The notes under the pieces were generated by a model that saw only the letters and a list, made by a program, of their open reading frames with translations, was not told where the DNA came from and ran no database searches. A program made the translations under genes and the position numbers. Of a DNA stretch of 64,000 nucleotides, positions 45,583 through 54,779 are shown piece after piece. Every line of letters begins with the position of its first letter. The stretch's first letter is position 1. The stretch spans positions 1-64,000 of the forward strand of contig NZ_FOTF01000004.1 of NCBI RefSeq assembly GCF_900114485.1. The letters are read 5' to 3'. Source of the DNA: Loktanella salsilacus (GTDB taxonomy: Bacteria; Pseudomonadota; Alphaproteobacteria; Rhodobacterales; Rhodobacteraceae).

Positions 45583-46926
45583 ATGACCGATCTCGCTGCG
45601 CTGACCCAACAGATCCTTGACGCCGCCCGCCGGGCCGGTGCCGATGATGCCGACGCCATTGCGGTGCAGGGCACGTCGATCGCCATTGATGTGCGCCAAG
45701 GCGCGCTGGAAAAGGCAGAGCGGTCAGAAGGCGTCGATATCGGTCTGCGCGTTTTGCTGGGGCAAAGGCAGGCTTGCGTGTCCACCTCTGACAGTCGCCC
45801 TGCTGCGATTGCGGCGATGGCAGAACGCGCCGTCGCCATGGCGAAAGAAGCGCCAGAGGACCCGACCGTTGGCCTAGCTGATCCAAGCCAGCTGACCGCG
45901 CAGACGGATAGCGGCTATCTGGAGCTTTGCGACGAATCGCCCGAACCCGACCCGCAAACCCTGCAGGACTACGCCTTGCGCGCAGAGGCGGCGGCGCAGG
46001 AAAATGCCGGGATCTCTCAGGTTTCGGAAACCAGCGCTGGATATTCGCGCCGCCAGATTCACGCAGCAGCCACCAATGGCTTTTCCGGCGGCTACGCGCG
46101 GTCCGACATTGGCCTGTCTTGCGTCGCGATCAGCGGCACTGGCACGGGGATGGAACGTGACTATGACTACGACACCCGCATCTTTCAGTCCGATATGCGC
46201 GAGCCGGAGGATATTGGCCGCACCGCAGCCGCCCGCGCGGTAGAGCGTGCAGGTTCGCGCCGTCCCAAGACAGGTGCCTATCCGGTTCTGTTCGACGAAC
46301 GGGTCGCATCGTCACTGATTGGTCATCTTGTGCAGGCAATCAACGGCAGCGCCATAGCGCGCGGCGCGTCGTTCTTGCGCGATGCGCTGGGCGAGCAAAT
46401 TCTGCCAGAAGGCATGAGCCTGATCGAAGACCCCCACCGCCCGCGCGCCTTTGCATCCAAGATTTTCGATGCCGAAGGTTTGGCGACGCAGCGCCGCGCG
46501 TTGATTGACAATGGCACGCTGACGGGCTGGACGCTGGATCTTGCCACTGGGCGCAAGTTGGGTCTGCCATCCACTGCTAACGCCGGCCGTGGCACATCTG
46601 CGCCGCCGTCGCCGGGTGTGACCAATCTTGCGCTGACGCAGGGCGATGTCAGCCGGGACGACCTGATTGCACAGATGGGGACGGGGTTGCTTGTCACTTC
46701 TATGATCGGATCGACGATCAATCCGAATACTGGCGATTATTCCCGCGGGGCGGCAGGTTTCTGGGTGCAGAATGGCGAAATCACGCATCCCGTTAATGAA
46801 TGCACGATTGCAGGCAACCTGCGCGATATGTGGCGCACGATGATCGCGGCCAATGATGCCCGCGCGCATCTTAGCCGTGTTGTGCCATCGCTTCTTGTAT
46901 CGGGGCTTACCCTTGCCGGCGACTGA
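45583..46926 (+). CDS. pmbA: TldD/PmbA family protein, PmbA (TldE) type
   Basis: PmbA pairs with TldD to form a metalloprotease that processes small peptides and antitoxins. The 447-residue protein lacks the HExxxH zinc motif and therefore fits the non-catalytic PmbA partner. Recognisable regions are RQGALEKAERSEGVDIGLRV, TAAARAVERAGSR, GTSAPPSPGVTNL and PNTGDYSRGAAGFWVQNGE. The ATG at 45583 follows AAAGGAA. Its 3' end overlaps the CysQ-like gene; no tldD lies in the window. Confidence 0.9.
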   Translation: MTDLAALTQQILDAARRAGADDADAIAVQGTSIAIDVRQGALEKAERSEGVDIGLRVLLGQRQACVSTSDSRPAAIAAMAERAVAMAKEAPEDPTVGLADPSQLTAQTDSGYLELCDESPEPDPQTLQDYALRAEAAAQENAGISQVSETSAGYSRRQIHAAATNGFSGGYARSDIGLSCVAISGTGTGMERDYDYDTRIFQSDMREPEDIGRTAAARAVERAGSRRPKTGAYPVLFDERVASSLIGHLVQAINGSAIARGASFLRDALGEQILPEGMSLIEDPHRPRAFASKIFDAEGLATQRRALIDNGTLTGWTLDLATGRKLGLPSTANAGRGTSAPPSPGVTNLALTQGDVSRDDLIAQMGTGLLVTSMIGSTINPNTGDYSRGAAGFWVQNGEITHPVNECTIAGNLRDMWRTMIAANDARAHLSRVVPSLLVSGLTLAGD

Positions 46927-47686
46927 CCTACCCCTTTTGCTAGACGCCGCCGCTGCTGCGGGCGACATCGCGATGCGCTACTTCAAGTCCGACCCGCAGG
47001 TCTGGGACAAAGCCGGCGATCAGGGTCCGGTGACAGAGGCTGATTTGGCGGTCAACGACATGCTGACCGCCCGTTTGCGCAGCGCCCAGCCCGATTATGG
47101 CTGGCTGTCAGAGGAAACGCCTGATGACACCGCCCGCCTGACGACGCATCGCCAGTTCGTTATCGACCCGATCGACGGCACGCGCGCTTTCATCAACCAT
47201 AGTCTTGACTGGGCACATGCCCTTGCTGTGGTCGAGGATGGGCGCGTGACCGCTGGCGTCGTGACGCTGCCGGCGCGCGGGCTGACCTTTGCCGCGACGC
47301 TGGGCGGCGGGGCGACGCTGAACGGCAAGCCGCTGCATGTGACGCAGGTGACTGACCTTGCAGCGGCCAACGTGCTGACGACCAAGCCGAACCTTGCGCC
47401 GCATTTCTGGCTGGGCGGCGCGGTACCGCCGTTTTCCAAAGGCTTCCGCTCGTCCTTGGCTTACCGGTTGTGCCTTGTTGCGCAGGGCAAGTTCGACGCC
47501 ATGTTAACGCTGCGCCCATCATGGGAATGGGACATCGCCGCCGGCAGTCTGATCGTGTCAGAGGCGCAGGGCACCGCGACGGATCGGTGGGGTGCACCGC
47601 TGGTATTCAACAATCCTTATCCGCAGGTTGACGGCGTGCTTGCCGCAGGCGCGGTTCATGGTGCATTGCGCGCGGCTTTGGTTTGA
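46913..47686 (+). CDS. 3'(2'),5'-bisphosphate nucleotidase/inositol phosphatase family (CysQ-like)
   Basis: The 257-residue protein has the lithium-sensitive phosphatase motifs WLSEETPDD, VIDPIDGTRAFI and WDIAAGSLIVSEAQG. It is closest in character to CysQ, which removes the phosphate from PAP formed in sulfate assimilation. The start is difficult: TTG at 46913, inside the end of pmbA and preceded by GGGG, is used; an ATG 60 bases upstream is possible but gives an unconserved leader. Confidence 0.85.
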   Translation: MPATDLPLLLDAAAAAGDIAMRYFKSDPQVWDKAGDQGPVTEADLAVNDMLTARLRSAQPDYGWLSEETPDDTARLTTHRQFVIDPIDGTRAFINHSLDWAHALAVVEDGRVTAGVVTLPARGLTFAATLGGGATLNGKPLHVTQVTDLAAANVLTTKPNLAPHFWLGGAVPPFSKGFRSSLAYRLCLVAQGKFDAMLTLRPSWEWDIAAGSLIVSEAQGTATDRWGAPLVFNNPYPQVDGVLAAGAVHGALRAALV

Positions 47687-47796
47687 ACGGGTATTTAACC
47701 CATCATCACAGATAAGCGGGCATGGCCCCCTGTTGTAACACCGACCCGCCCTGCGTAAGTTGCGCGGCAACACCATCTTGATCAAAGGACACCCTC

Positions 47797-48042
47797 ATGA
47801 CCCAGCGCCTGCACCTTGTCTTTGGCGGCGAACTGATCGACCCGACCAAGAATGCGTTCAAGGATGTCGAAAACATCCACATCGTCGGCATGTTCCCCGA
47901 TTATGCCAGCGCCTATAACGCGTGGAAGGCGAACGCCCAGCGCACGGTCGACGACGCGCATACGCGCTATTTTATCGCGCACATTCACCGTCTGCGGGAC
48001 GAAGAGGTCGCGGCCTCTCCGACCGAAGAACTCGGCCTGTAA
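47797..48042 (+). CDS. DUF4170 domain-containing protein
   Basis: The 81-residue protein reads LHLVFGGELIDPTKNAFKD followed by HIVGMFPDYASAYNAWKANAQ and HRLRDEE, matching DUF4170. In Alphaproteobacteria this family sits directly upstream of the Kdo transferase and LpxK genes, as here, but has no known function. AAAGGA lies six bases before the ATG, and the next gene begins 15 bases downstream. Confidence 0.9.
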   Translation: MTQRLHLVFGGELIDPTKNAFKDVENIHIVGMFPDYASAYNAWKANAQRTVDDAHTRYFIAHIHRLRDEEVAASPTEELGL

Positions 48043-48057
48043 TTCAGGGCCGCGGGG

Positions 48058-49131
48058 GTGGAGGCCGTCGTCTGGGCGCGTTGCGCCACCCCTGCGGATG
48101 CCGCTGTCATTGCGGCCCTTGATGCGCGCTTGCGCGCCACGGGCGAAGACGTTGGCTTTGCCGTCACCACGCAAGTTCACCCCGAAGGCCGCCGCGCTAT
48201 TCGGGCGCATTTAACCAAGTTAGAGCCGATGCTGCTGCTATGGATCGGTGGCCCGCTAGATACCGTGACTTTGGCCGAGGCGAGAGAGGCGAACGTGCCT
48301 GTCGTTGTGATCGACTTGGACGAAACAGCGCTGGACGGCATCGTCAGCCGCTGGTTCCCATCGCGCAGCCGGGCTATCCTGTCGCAACTGAACGCTGTCT
48401 ATACACGCGATCAATCCTGCGCAGATGCGTTCGTTGCAGCAGGCGCGCCTGCAGAGCGAACCTATGCGGTCGGCTTGCTTGAAGACCCGCCCGCCGTGCT
48501 GCCGTTTATCGAATCCGACCGCCGTGATCTGGCAGAGGCTTTGCGCAACCGTCCGGTCTGGCTTGCGACGCAAACAGAGGCAGCCGATGTCACAGGCCTT
48601 GCCGCTGCGCAGCGCCATGCTGCGCGCCGTTCGCATCGGTTGTTGCTGGTCGCAGTAGCCGCCCGCGCCGAAGACGGCCCTGCCTTGGTCAGTCAATTCG
48701 AAGCGGAGGGCCTGCATGCGAGTTTGCGGTCCCTGACCAGCGGGCCAGAGGAATCGATGCAGGTGCATGTCGTCGACACCCCGGCAGAGCTGGGCCTTTG
48801 GATGCGCCTTGCGACCGTAACCTTTGCGGGTGGCACCCTGACCCAGCGCGCGGCGCAAGACCCGTTCGAAGCGGCTGCGCTTGGCTCTGTCCTGATCCAT
48901 GGCCCACGCACTGCGCCTTACACCGCGCGCTATGACCGCCTTGCGCGGGCCGGAGCCACGCTGCAAGTCGATGGCCAAGTCGGCCTTGGCCGCGCGGTCG
49001 AGGCGCTGTTAGCTGCCGACCGCGTGGCGGCGATGGCGATGGCGGGCTGGGATGTGACATCGCGCGGGGCAGAGGCGACGGACCGCATCGTCACGCTGAT
49101 CCGCAACCGCTTGGACGAGGCGGGTCTATAG
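48058..49131 (+). CDS. Divergent 3-deoxy-D-manno-octulosonic acid (Kdo) transferase-like glycosyltransferase
   Basis: The 357-residue protein aligns in outline with KdtA/WaaA: an N-terminal Rossmann-like domain with LLLLWIGGPLDTVTLAEAREANVPVV and a C-terminal domain with VTFAGGTLTQRAAQDPFEAAALGSVLIHGP, which corresponds to the sugar-nucleotide site. It is shorter than typical KdtA (about 425 residues) and lacks the N-terminal membrane anchor. The catalytic glutamate loop SVGE is also missing. The GTG start follows GGGGG. Its place before lpxK supports a lipid A or core role, but catalysis as a classical Kdo transferase is doubtful. Confidence 0.75.
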   Translation: MEAVVWARCATPADAAVIAALDARLRATGEDVGFAVTTQVHPEGRRAIRAHLTKLEPMLLLWIGGPLDTVTLAEAREANVPVVVIDLDETALDGIVSRWFPSRSRAILSQLNAVYTRDQSCADAFVAAGAPAERTYAVGLLEDPPAVLPFIESDRRDLAEALRNRPVWLATQTEAADVTGLAAAQRHAARRSHRLLLVAVAARAEDGPALVSQFEAEGLHASLRSLTSGPEESMQVHVVDTPAELGLWMRLATVTFAGGTLTQRAAQDPFEAAALGSVLIHGPRTAPYTARYDRLARAGATLQVDGQVGLGRAVEALLAADRVAAMAMAGWDVTSRGAEATDRIVTLIRNRLDEAGL

Positions 49132-50109
49132 ATGGGTGCACCAAAGTTCTGGTTTACGCCGCCTGATACGCCGGACCTGCGCGCGCGCCTTCTGGCACCT
49201 TTGGGCTGGATCTATGGCGCTGCTACGGCGCGGCGCCTGCGCCAACCCGGTTACAAGGCGGCAATCCCGGTGATCTGCATCGGCAACATCAACGTCGGCG
49301 GTACGGGCAAGACACCCACCGCGATGGCGCTGGCGCAAATCCTGACGGATCGCGGGCAAACCCCGCATATCGTGACCCGCGGCTTTGGCGGCACACTCAC
49401 CGGCCCCATTCGCGTCGACGAGCGCAGCCATTCTGCAGCCCAAACCGGGGACGAACCGTTGCTGTTGTCGTCTTTCGCACCAACTTGGGTCGCGCGCGAC
49501 CGCGCCGCAGGCGTTCAGGCGGCTCAGGCGGCGGGCGCTACAGTTATTTTGCTGGATGATGGTTTTCAAAACCCATCAGTGAAAAAAGACCTGTCGATCG
49601 TCGTGGTCGACGCCCAACGCGGGTTTGGTAATGGCCGCGTCCTGCCCGCTGGTCCCTTGCGCGAACCCGTGGCCACGGGCCTTGCCCGCGCTGATTTGCT
49701 GCTGTCCATCGGCACCCCTGCGGCCCAAGCCGGGTTCGCTGCCGGCCCACATATCCCCGATTTGACCGGTGAACTGGTCCCCCTGATCACCGGCATGCCG
49801 TGGCAAAGCCTGCGCCTGTTGGCCTTTGCCGGGATCGGCCACCCAGAGAAATTCTTTGCCACGCTGCGTGCCATGGGGGCCGATGTGATCCGCGCTGAAC
49901 CGCTTGAAGACCACCAACCCCTGACAGAGGCCTTGATGACAAGGCTAGAGCTGGAAGCAAAGACGCGCGGCGCCCAGTTGGTGACGACTGAAAAGGACGC
50001 TGTCCGCCTGCCGGATAGTTTTCGCGCCAAGGTGCTGACCCTGCCCGTGCGCCTCAAGTTCGACGACACTGCGCCGCTTGACAAAGCTCTCACCGCGCTG
50101 GGCCTTTGA
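49132..50109 (+). CDS. lpxK: Tetraacyldisaccharide 4'-kinase LpxK
   Basis: LpxK phosphorylates the lipid A precursor at the inner membrane. The 325-residue protein has the P-loop [14 protein letters not shown] (about 51-64), [20 protein letters not shown] and [10 protein letters not shown] of the family. It starts on the base after the previous stop, so it is translated together with the Kdo-transferase-like gene. Confidence 0.95.
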   Translation: MGAPKFWFTPPDTPDLRARLLAPLGWIYGAATARRLRQPGYKAAIPVICIGNINVGGTGKTPTAMALAQILTDRGQTPHIVTRGFGGTLTGPIRVDERSHSAAQTGDEPLLLSSFAPTWVARDRAAGVQAAQAAGATVILLDDGFQNPSVKKDLSIVVVDAQRGFGNGRVLPAGPLREPVATGLARADLLLSIGTPAAQAGFAAGPHIPDLTGELVPLITGMPWQSLRLLAFAGIGHPEKFFATLRAMGADVIRAEPLEDHQPLTEALMTRLELEAKTRGAQLVTTEKDAVRLPDSFRAKVLTLPVRLKFDDTAPLDKALTALGL

Positions 50110-50169
50110 CCTTCTTCTCGTCCCAAATATCCCGCAGGGACGAGGGCTGGCCCCCATCACCCCGTCGCT

Positions 50170-51285
50170 TTAATCAGACGCCTTGTTCTGCATCCGCGGC
50201 GCTGGGCCGCGCGGACTGGTATCGCCGCCTGACATGCGGATCGGTGTCCGCATCCCTGGTACGCCGTCTAAATCAACCTGCATTTCGCGGTGAACGATCT
50301 GTGGGTCGACAAATACCTCTGCCATATCCTTGATCGGCCCGGCAGGCACGCCCTGCGCCTCGCACATCGTCAAAAGCGCCTCTCGCGCATGTTGCTGGGT
50401 CGCATCGTTCAGGACAGTGGCAAGCTGGTCGCGATTTGCCAGACGGTCTGCATTGGTCGCAAAGCGCGGGTCTTGCGCCAGTTCTGGCATCTTCAGCAGA
50501 TCGCACAACCGCCGATATTGCGCATCATTGCCTGTTGCGATGATGATATGACCATCCGCGCAGTCGAACACTTGATAGGGCATCAAATTCGGATGGGTGT
50601 TGCCCGTCCGCGCCGGGGGGGTGCCGGTCGTCAGATAATTCATCGCCTGATTGGCCATCACCGCAACAGCGACATCGTAAAGCGCCAGATCAATGTGCTG
50701 ACCTACGCCTGTGGTCTGCCGTTGGTGAACAGCCGCTAGAATGGCTGTGCTTGCATACATTCCGGTAAACAGATCGACGACAGCCACGCCGGCGCGCTGC
50801 GGCTGGCCGTCGGCCTCTCCGGTGACGGACATCAGACCGGACATGCCTTGGATGATGTAGTCATAGCCTGCACGGTGGGCGTAGGGGCCGGTTTGGCCAA
50901 ACCCCGTGATTGAACAGTAGATCAGCCGTGGATTGATAGCGGCAAGGCTTGCGTAATCCAGACCGTATTTCGCCAATCCGCCGACCTTGAAATTCTCGAT
51001 CACGATATCTGCGTCCGCGATCAGGGCTTTGACGTGTGCCTGCCCCTCTGGCGTGCGGAAATCCACAGTGACCGAGGTTTTGCCCCGGTTCGTGCTGTGG
51101 AAATAAGCGGCGGCGCGTTCGCCCCCGTGATCGACCCAAGGCGGCCCCCAACGGCGCGTATCATCGCCGTCGGGGGATTCGACCTTAATTACGTCTGCCC
51201 CTAGATCGGCCAAGGTCTGACCCGCCCAAGGGCCAGCAAGAATGCGCGCCAATTCAATGACCCGCAGGCCGTCCAGCGGGCGCAT
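50170..51285 (-). CDS. CaiB/BaiF (type III) CoA transferase
   Basis: The 371-residue protein has the family start RPLDGLRVIELARILAGPWAGQTLADLGADVIKVE, the catalytic aspartate in VAVVDLFTGMYAS and RAGYDYIIQGMSGLMSVTG. It moves CoA between carboxylic acids; the pair of acids is not predicted. The ATG at 51285 overlaps the DsbA stop by one base (a TTG one codon earlier is possible). It is the last gene of a dciA-dsbA-CoA transferase run and convergent with lpxK. Confidence 0.9.
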   Translation of the reverse strand: MRPLDGLRVIELARILAGPWAGQTLADLGADVIKVESPDGDDTRRWGPPWVDHGGERAAAYFHSTNRGKTSVTVDFRTPEGQAHVKALIADADIVIENFKVGGLAKYGLDYASLAAINPRLIYCSITGFGQTGPYAHRAGYDYIIQGMSGLMSVTGEADGQPQRAGVAVVDLFTGMYASTAILAAVHQRQTTGVGQHIDLALYDVAVAVMANQAMNYLTTGTPPARTGNTHPNLMPYQVFDCADGHIIIATGNDAQYRRLCDLLKMPELAQDPRFATNADRLANRDQLATVLNDATQQHAREALLTMCEAQGVPAGPIKDMAEVFVDPQIVHREMQVDLDGVPGMRTPIRMSGGDTSPRGPAPRMQNKASD

Positions 51286-51953
51286 CAACCGGCGATCGCG
51301 TCGTCGATGATCTTGGACATGTCTTCGAAGGACATGTTGGAATACTTCTCACCATCAATCATGAACGACGGGGTAGAGCTGATGTCGTCGGCCTTTGCGT
51401 TCGCCTCGTACCACGCCACCAAGTTCTGTGCGTTTTCCGCGTCGTTCATGCAGGCATCCAGCATCTCGTCGGTCAGGCCGGCGGTCTTGCCCAAGTTGCG
51501 CAGGTCTTGCGCAATTGTTGCCGGATCACCGCTGGCGGTCCAAGCACGCTGTTTGTCATAAAGCATCTCGGCGATGCCGAAAAAGCGCATCTCTCCGCCG
51601 CAGCGGGCCATCATCGATGCCCACAGACCGAAGCGGTCAAAATAGACTTCGCGGTAGGTGAACTGCACTTTGCCGGTGTCGATATATTCCGCCTTCAGCT
51701 TGGGCCAGACCGTCGCATGGAAGTTAGCGCAATGCGGGCAGGTAAAGCTGGCGTATTCGGTGATTTTCACGGGCGCATCAGCAGAGCCGACAATCATGTC
51801 AGCGATCGCGGTTGGATCAGGCGTTGCGCCTTCGGTTTGGGCATTGGCCATGCCAACAAGCAGGCTGCTTTGCGGGCTGTTCAGGTTCAGGGCGAAAGCG
51901 CCGCCAACAAGGACGGCCGCGCCGCCAGTGGTCAACAGGGTTCTGCGTTTCAT
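51285..51953 (-). CDS. DsbA-family thiol:disulfide oxidoreductase
   Basis: The 222-residue protein has a signal sequence (MKRRTLLTTGGAAVLVGG, twin-arginine-like), then a thioredoxin fold with the active site TCPHCANF (C72, C75) and an inserted helical domain; the cis-proline lies in DDISSTPSFMIDGE. Such proteins introduce disulfides in the periplasm. GAGGTAG precedes the ATG. It sits between dciA (8-base gap) and the CoA transferase. Confidence 0.92.
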   Translation of the reverse strand: MKRRTLLTTGGAAVLVGGAFALNLNSPQSSLLVGMANAQTEGATPDPTAIADMIVGSADAPVKITEYASFTCPHCANFHATVWPKLKAEYIDTGKVQFTYREVYFDRFGLWASMMARCGGEMRFFGIAEMLYDKQRAWTASGDPATIAQDLRNLGKTAGLTDEMLDACMNDAENAQNLVAWYEANAKADDISSTPSFMIDGEKYSNMSFEDMSKIIDDAIAG

Positions 51954-51961
51954 GGTCTACC

Positions 51962-52480
51962 TCAGGTTCTGTTTTTCGGTTTCGACAGGACGTTGGCGGC
52001 CAATGCCTCCAGTGCTGTCCTTAGGTCGTCATTTGCGACCCCTTTTGCAACCGCGCGGGCGCGGTCTTGCATGACGGGGTCGGGTGCTGCGGGGGCTTTA
52101 GGGGCGGGTGCAAAGGCCACGCGCCCTTCGGCAAAGCCTGTAGGGGCGGTCTGTGTGATGCGCACCCGCGCGATGGCGCGGTAGCCATAGCAGGCGTTCA
52201 CTTTTTCGAGGATCTGCACCTTTTGCATTTCCAGCATGGGCGCATTGGCACCTGTCGTCAGTACTGTCAGGGTCGCACCCAGCGCGCCGCGGCCATAGCT
52301 GACGTTCACAGGCGTCGCCACGCTGGCCACCTGTTCGCCCACAAATTCGGCCCAATGGGTCAGCAGCCGCGTTTCCGCAAAGCCACGCCCTTCACTGCCC
52401 GCGCGAATGCGCGACTGCATCAACGTGACGGCGCGGGAAAAACCGCGAGTAGAGGACGTGCGGTGAGGCTGTTTCATCAT
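51962..52480 (-). CDS. DUF721/DciA-family protein (helicase loader-like)
   Basis: The 172-residue protein carries a DUF721 domain at its N-terminal half: RLLTHWAEFVGEQVASVATPVNVSY, then LTVLTTGANAPMLEMQKVQILEKVNACYGYRAI. DciA-type proteins load the replicative helicase DnaB in bacteria without DnaC. The C-terminal part is low complexity and A/P-rich. Consecutive start codons (GTG-ATG-ATG) make the exact start uncertain. It is divergent from mutY, a common arrangement in Rhodobacterales. Confidence 0.85.
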   Translation of the reverse strand: MMKQPHRTSSTRGFSRAVTLMQSRIRAGSEGRGFAETRLLTHWAEFVGEQVASVATPVNVSYGRGALGATLTVLTTGANAPMLEMQKVQILEKVNACYGYRAIARVRITQTAPTGFAEGRVAFAPAPKAPAAPDPVMQDRARAVAKGVANDDLRTALEALAANVLSKPKNRT

Positions 52481-52535
52481 CACCGTTTAGTCTATGTCAC
52501 CCCGCACGCCAAGTCAGTGCGAGGAGGCATGAACA

Positions 52536-53588
52536 ATGCGTGAGCGATCGTTGCAACTGCTCGAATGGTACGACGTCCACGCCCGGTCCATGCCGTGGCG
52601 TGTGCCCCCTGCGGACCGCAAAGCGGGTGCACTGCCAGACCCTTATGGCATCTGGTTGTCAGAGGTGATGCTGCAGCAAACTACAGTCGCAGCCGTGCGC
52701 GATTATTGGCGCAAGTTCATGGGGTTATGGCCCACCGTCGCCGATCTGGCCGCGGCGCAGGATGCGGATGTGATGGCCGCTTGGGCGGGGCTTGGATACT
52801 ATGCGCGCGCCCGCAATTTGCTGAAATGCGCGCGGGCTGTCGTGGCCGATCATGGCGGCGTCTTTCCGCCCGATCATGACACGCTGCTGACCCTGCCCGG
52901 CATTGGCCCGTACACTGCCGCCGCTGTCGCTGCGATTGCCTTTGATCAGCCGGAAACCGTGCTGGACGGCAATGTCGAACGGGTCATGGCGCGGCTATAC
53001 GACGTGCACACGCCGCTGCCTGCTGCCAAGCCAGAGCTGATGGCGTTGGCCAAGGCGCTAACACCGCAGGAACGTCCCGGCGACTATGCGCAGGCGGTCA
53101 TGGATTTGGGGGCGACAATCTGCACGCCGAAATCGCCAGCTTGCGGTATTTGTCCGCTGCGCGATGATTGCATGGCCCGCATTGCGGGGACGGCCCCTGT
53201 GCTGCCAAAGAAGACTCCGAAAAAGCCTGTGCCCGTGCGGCGCGGCATTGCTTACGTCGTGCGCCGCGATGACGGCGCTTGGTTGCTGGAAACGCGCGAT
53301 CCCAAGGGGTTGCTGGGCGGGATGCTTGGCTTTGCTGGATCGGACTGGTCGGATGATCCGCAACCTGCGCCCCCTTTGGATGCGGAATGGCAGCAGCTGG
53401 ATGCGACGGCGCGGCATACCTTTACGCATTTTCATTTAGAGTTGACGATTCTTTGGACGCGCGTTCCGGGCAATGCACGGCCCGCGCGAGGGCATTTTGT
53501 ACCGCATAACGACTTTTCCCCAACGGCACTTCCCACTGTGATGCGAAAGGTCTTTGATCTGGTCGCGGATTCTTTACCATTTGGCTGA
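52536..53588 (+). CDS. mutY: A/G-specific adenine glycosylase MutY
   Basis: MutY removes adenine mispaired with 8-oxoguanine. The 350-residue protein has the catalytic glutamate in LSEVMLQQTTV (E43), the helix-hairpin-helix LPGIGPYTAAAVAAIAF and catalytic D144 in VLDGNVERV. The iron-sulfur loop is CTPKSPACGICPLRDDC, and a C-terminal NUDIX-like domain follows (WLLETRDPKGLLGGM). GGAGG precedes the ATG. Confidence 0.96.
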   Translation: MRERSLQLLEWYDVHARSMPWRVPPADRKAGALPDPYGIWLSEVMLQQTTVAAVRDYWRKFMGLWPTVADLAAAQDADVMAAWAGLGYYARARNLLKCARAVVADHGGVFPPDHDTLLTLPGIGPYTAAAVAAIAFDQPETVLDGNVERVMARLYDVHTPLPAAKPELMALAKALTPQERPGDYAQAVMDLGATICTPKSPACGICPLRDDCMARIAGTAPVLPKKTPKKPVPVRRGIAYVVRRDDGAWLLETRDPKGLLGGMLGFAGSDWSDDPQPAPPLDAEWQQLDATARHTFTHFHLELTILWTRVPGNARPARGHFVPHNDFSPTALPTVMRKVFDLVADSLPFG

Positions 53589-53633
53589 TATATCGCCACA
53601 ATTTTGGGGCAAAAGGCCGTGAAAGAGGATTCC

Positions 53634-54776
53634 ATGACCGCAACTGCAGCCACGCCCCCGATCGCTCGCCTATCCGCTGCGCTGCCGTTCTGGCTGTCGC
53701 TGCTGCTGATCCCAATTGCGTGGATCAGTGCGGTCTGGGGTGGCTGGGCCGTTTTCCTGTTGCCGCTGTGTACGTGGTATCTGTTTGGCATCATTGATAT
53801 TTTCGCAGGCCTGAACGAGGCGAACGCCGATACGTCGACGCCCGATGATCAACTGTGGTGGTATCGCCTGATCACGATCATCTGGGCCCCGCTGCAGGCA
53901 GCGACGTTGTTTGGTGTCATGTACTACGCGACCCGCGCCGATCATCTGGGCGGGTGGGGACTGGTCGGTCTATTCTTTGGCATGGGTGTGATCACGGGCA
54001 CGATTGGCATTAACTACAGTCACGAGCTGATGCACCAAAAGCCCAAGATTGAGCGCAACATGGCCGATATCCTGCTGGCGATGGCGCTGTATTCGCATTT
54101 CCGGTCAGAACATTTGCTGGTCCATCACCGCTACGTCGCCACCCCGCGCGACCCGGTGACCGCCCGCTATAACGAAGGGTTTCACCGCTTTTTCCCGCGC
54201 GTGCTGCGGCAATGCTATGCTTCTGCCTTCAAGGCGGAACAGGCGATGCTGGCGCGCAAGAATCTGCCTTGGACGGATCTTAGCAATCCGTTTTGGCGCT
54301 ACTGGGCGCTGCAGGCCGGGTTTCTGGCGCTCTCACTGATCATTGGTGGCTGGCTAGGGCTTGCGCTGTTCTTGTGGCAAGCCTTTGTCGCGGCATGGCA
54401 TTTGGAACTGGTGAATTACATCGAACACTACGGTCTGACGCGCGAACATCTGGGCGACGGCAAATATGAATACGTCAAACCGCACCATTCGTGGAATTCC
54501 GCACAGAAGGTGTCGAACTGGCTGCTGATCAATCTGCAGCGCCATTCTGACCACCACTACAAGCCCGACCGCCGGTTTCCGTTGCTGCAAACATATGACG
54601 CCAGCGATGCGCCGCAGCTGCCCTATGGGTATTCGGTGATGGGGTTTGTTGCGATGGTGCCGCCGCTGTGGCGGCGCGCCATGAACCCAAGGGTCCGTGT
54701 CTGGCGCCGCCAGTATTATCCGCATATCACGGATTGGTCCGCCTATAAGGCTGCAACCAATCCGTGGCCGCGTTAG
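53634..54776 (+). CDS. alkB: Alkane 1-monooxygenase AlkB-type
   Basis: AlkB is an integral-membrane di-iron hydroxylase of medium-chain alkanes. The 380-residue protein has six hydrophobic segments and all histidine boxes: HELMH (130-134), EHLLVHHRY (159-167), NYIEHYGL (261-268) and LQRHSDHH (301-308). No rubredoxin or rubredoxin reductase is adjacent, so electron donors must be encoded elsewhere or this paralogue has another substrate. The ATG at 53634 follows GAGGA. Confidence 0.93.
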   Translation: MTATAATPPIARLSAALPFWLSLLLIPIAWISAVWGGWAVFLLPLCTWYLFGIIDIFAGLNEANADTSTPDDQLWWYRLITIIWAPLQAATLFGVMYYATRADHLGGWGLVGLFFGMGVITGTIGINYSHELMHQKPKIERNMADILLAMALYSHFRSEHLLVHHRYVATPRDPVTARYNEGFHRFFPRVLRQCYASAFKAEQAMLARKNLPWTDLSNPFWRYWALQAGFLALSLIIGGWLGLALFLWQAFVAAWHLELVNYIEHYGLTREHLGDGKYEYVKPHHSWNSAQKVSNWLLINLQRHSDHHYKPDRRFPLLQTYDASDAPQLPYGYSVMGFVAMVPPLWRRAMNPRVRVWRRQYYPHITDWSAYKAATNPWPR

Positions 54777-54779
54777 GGT

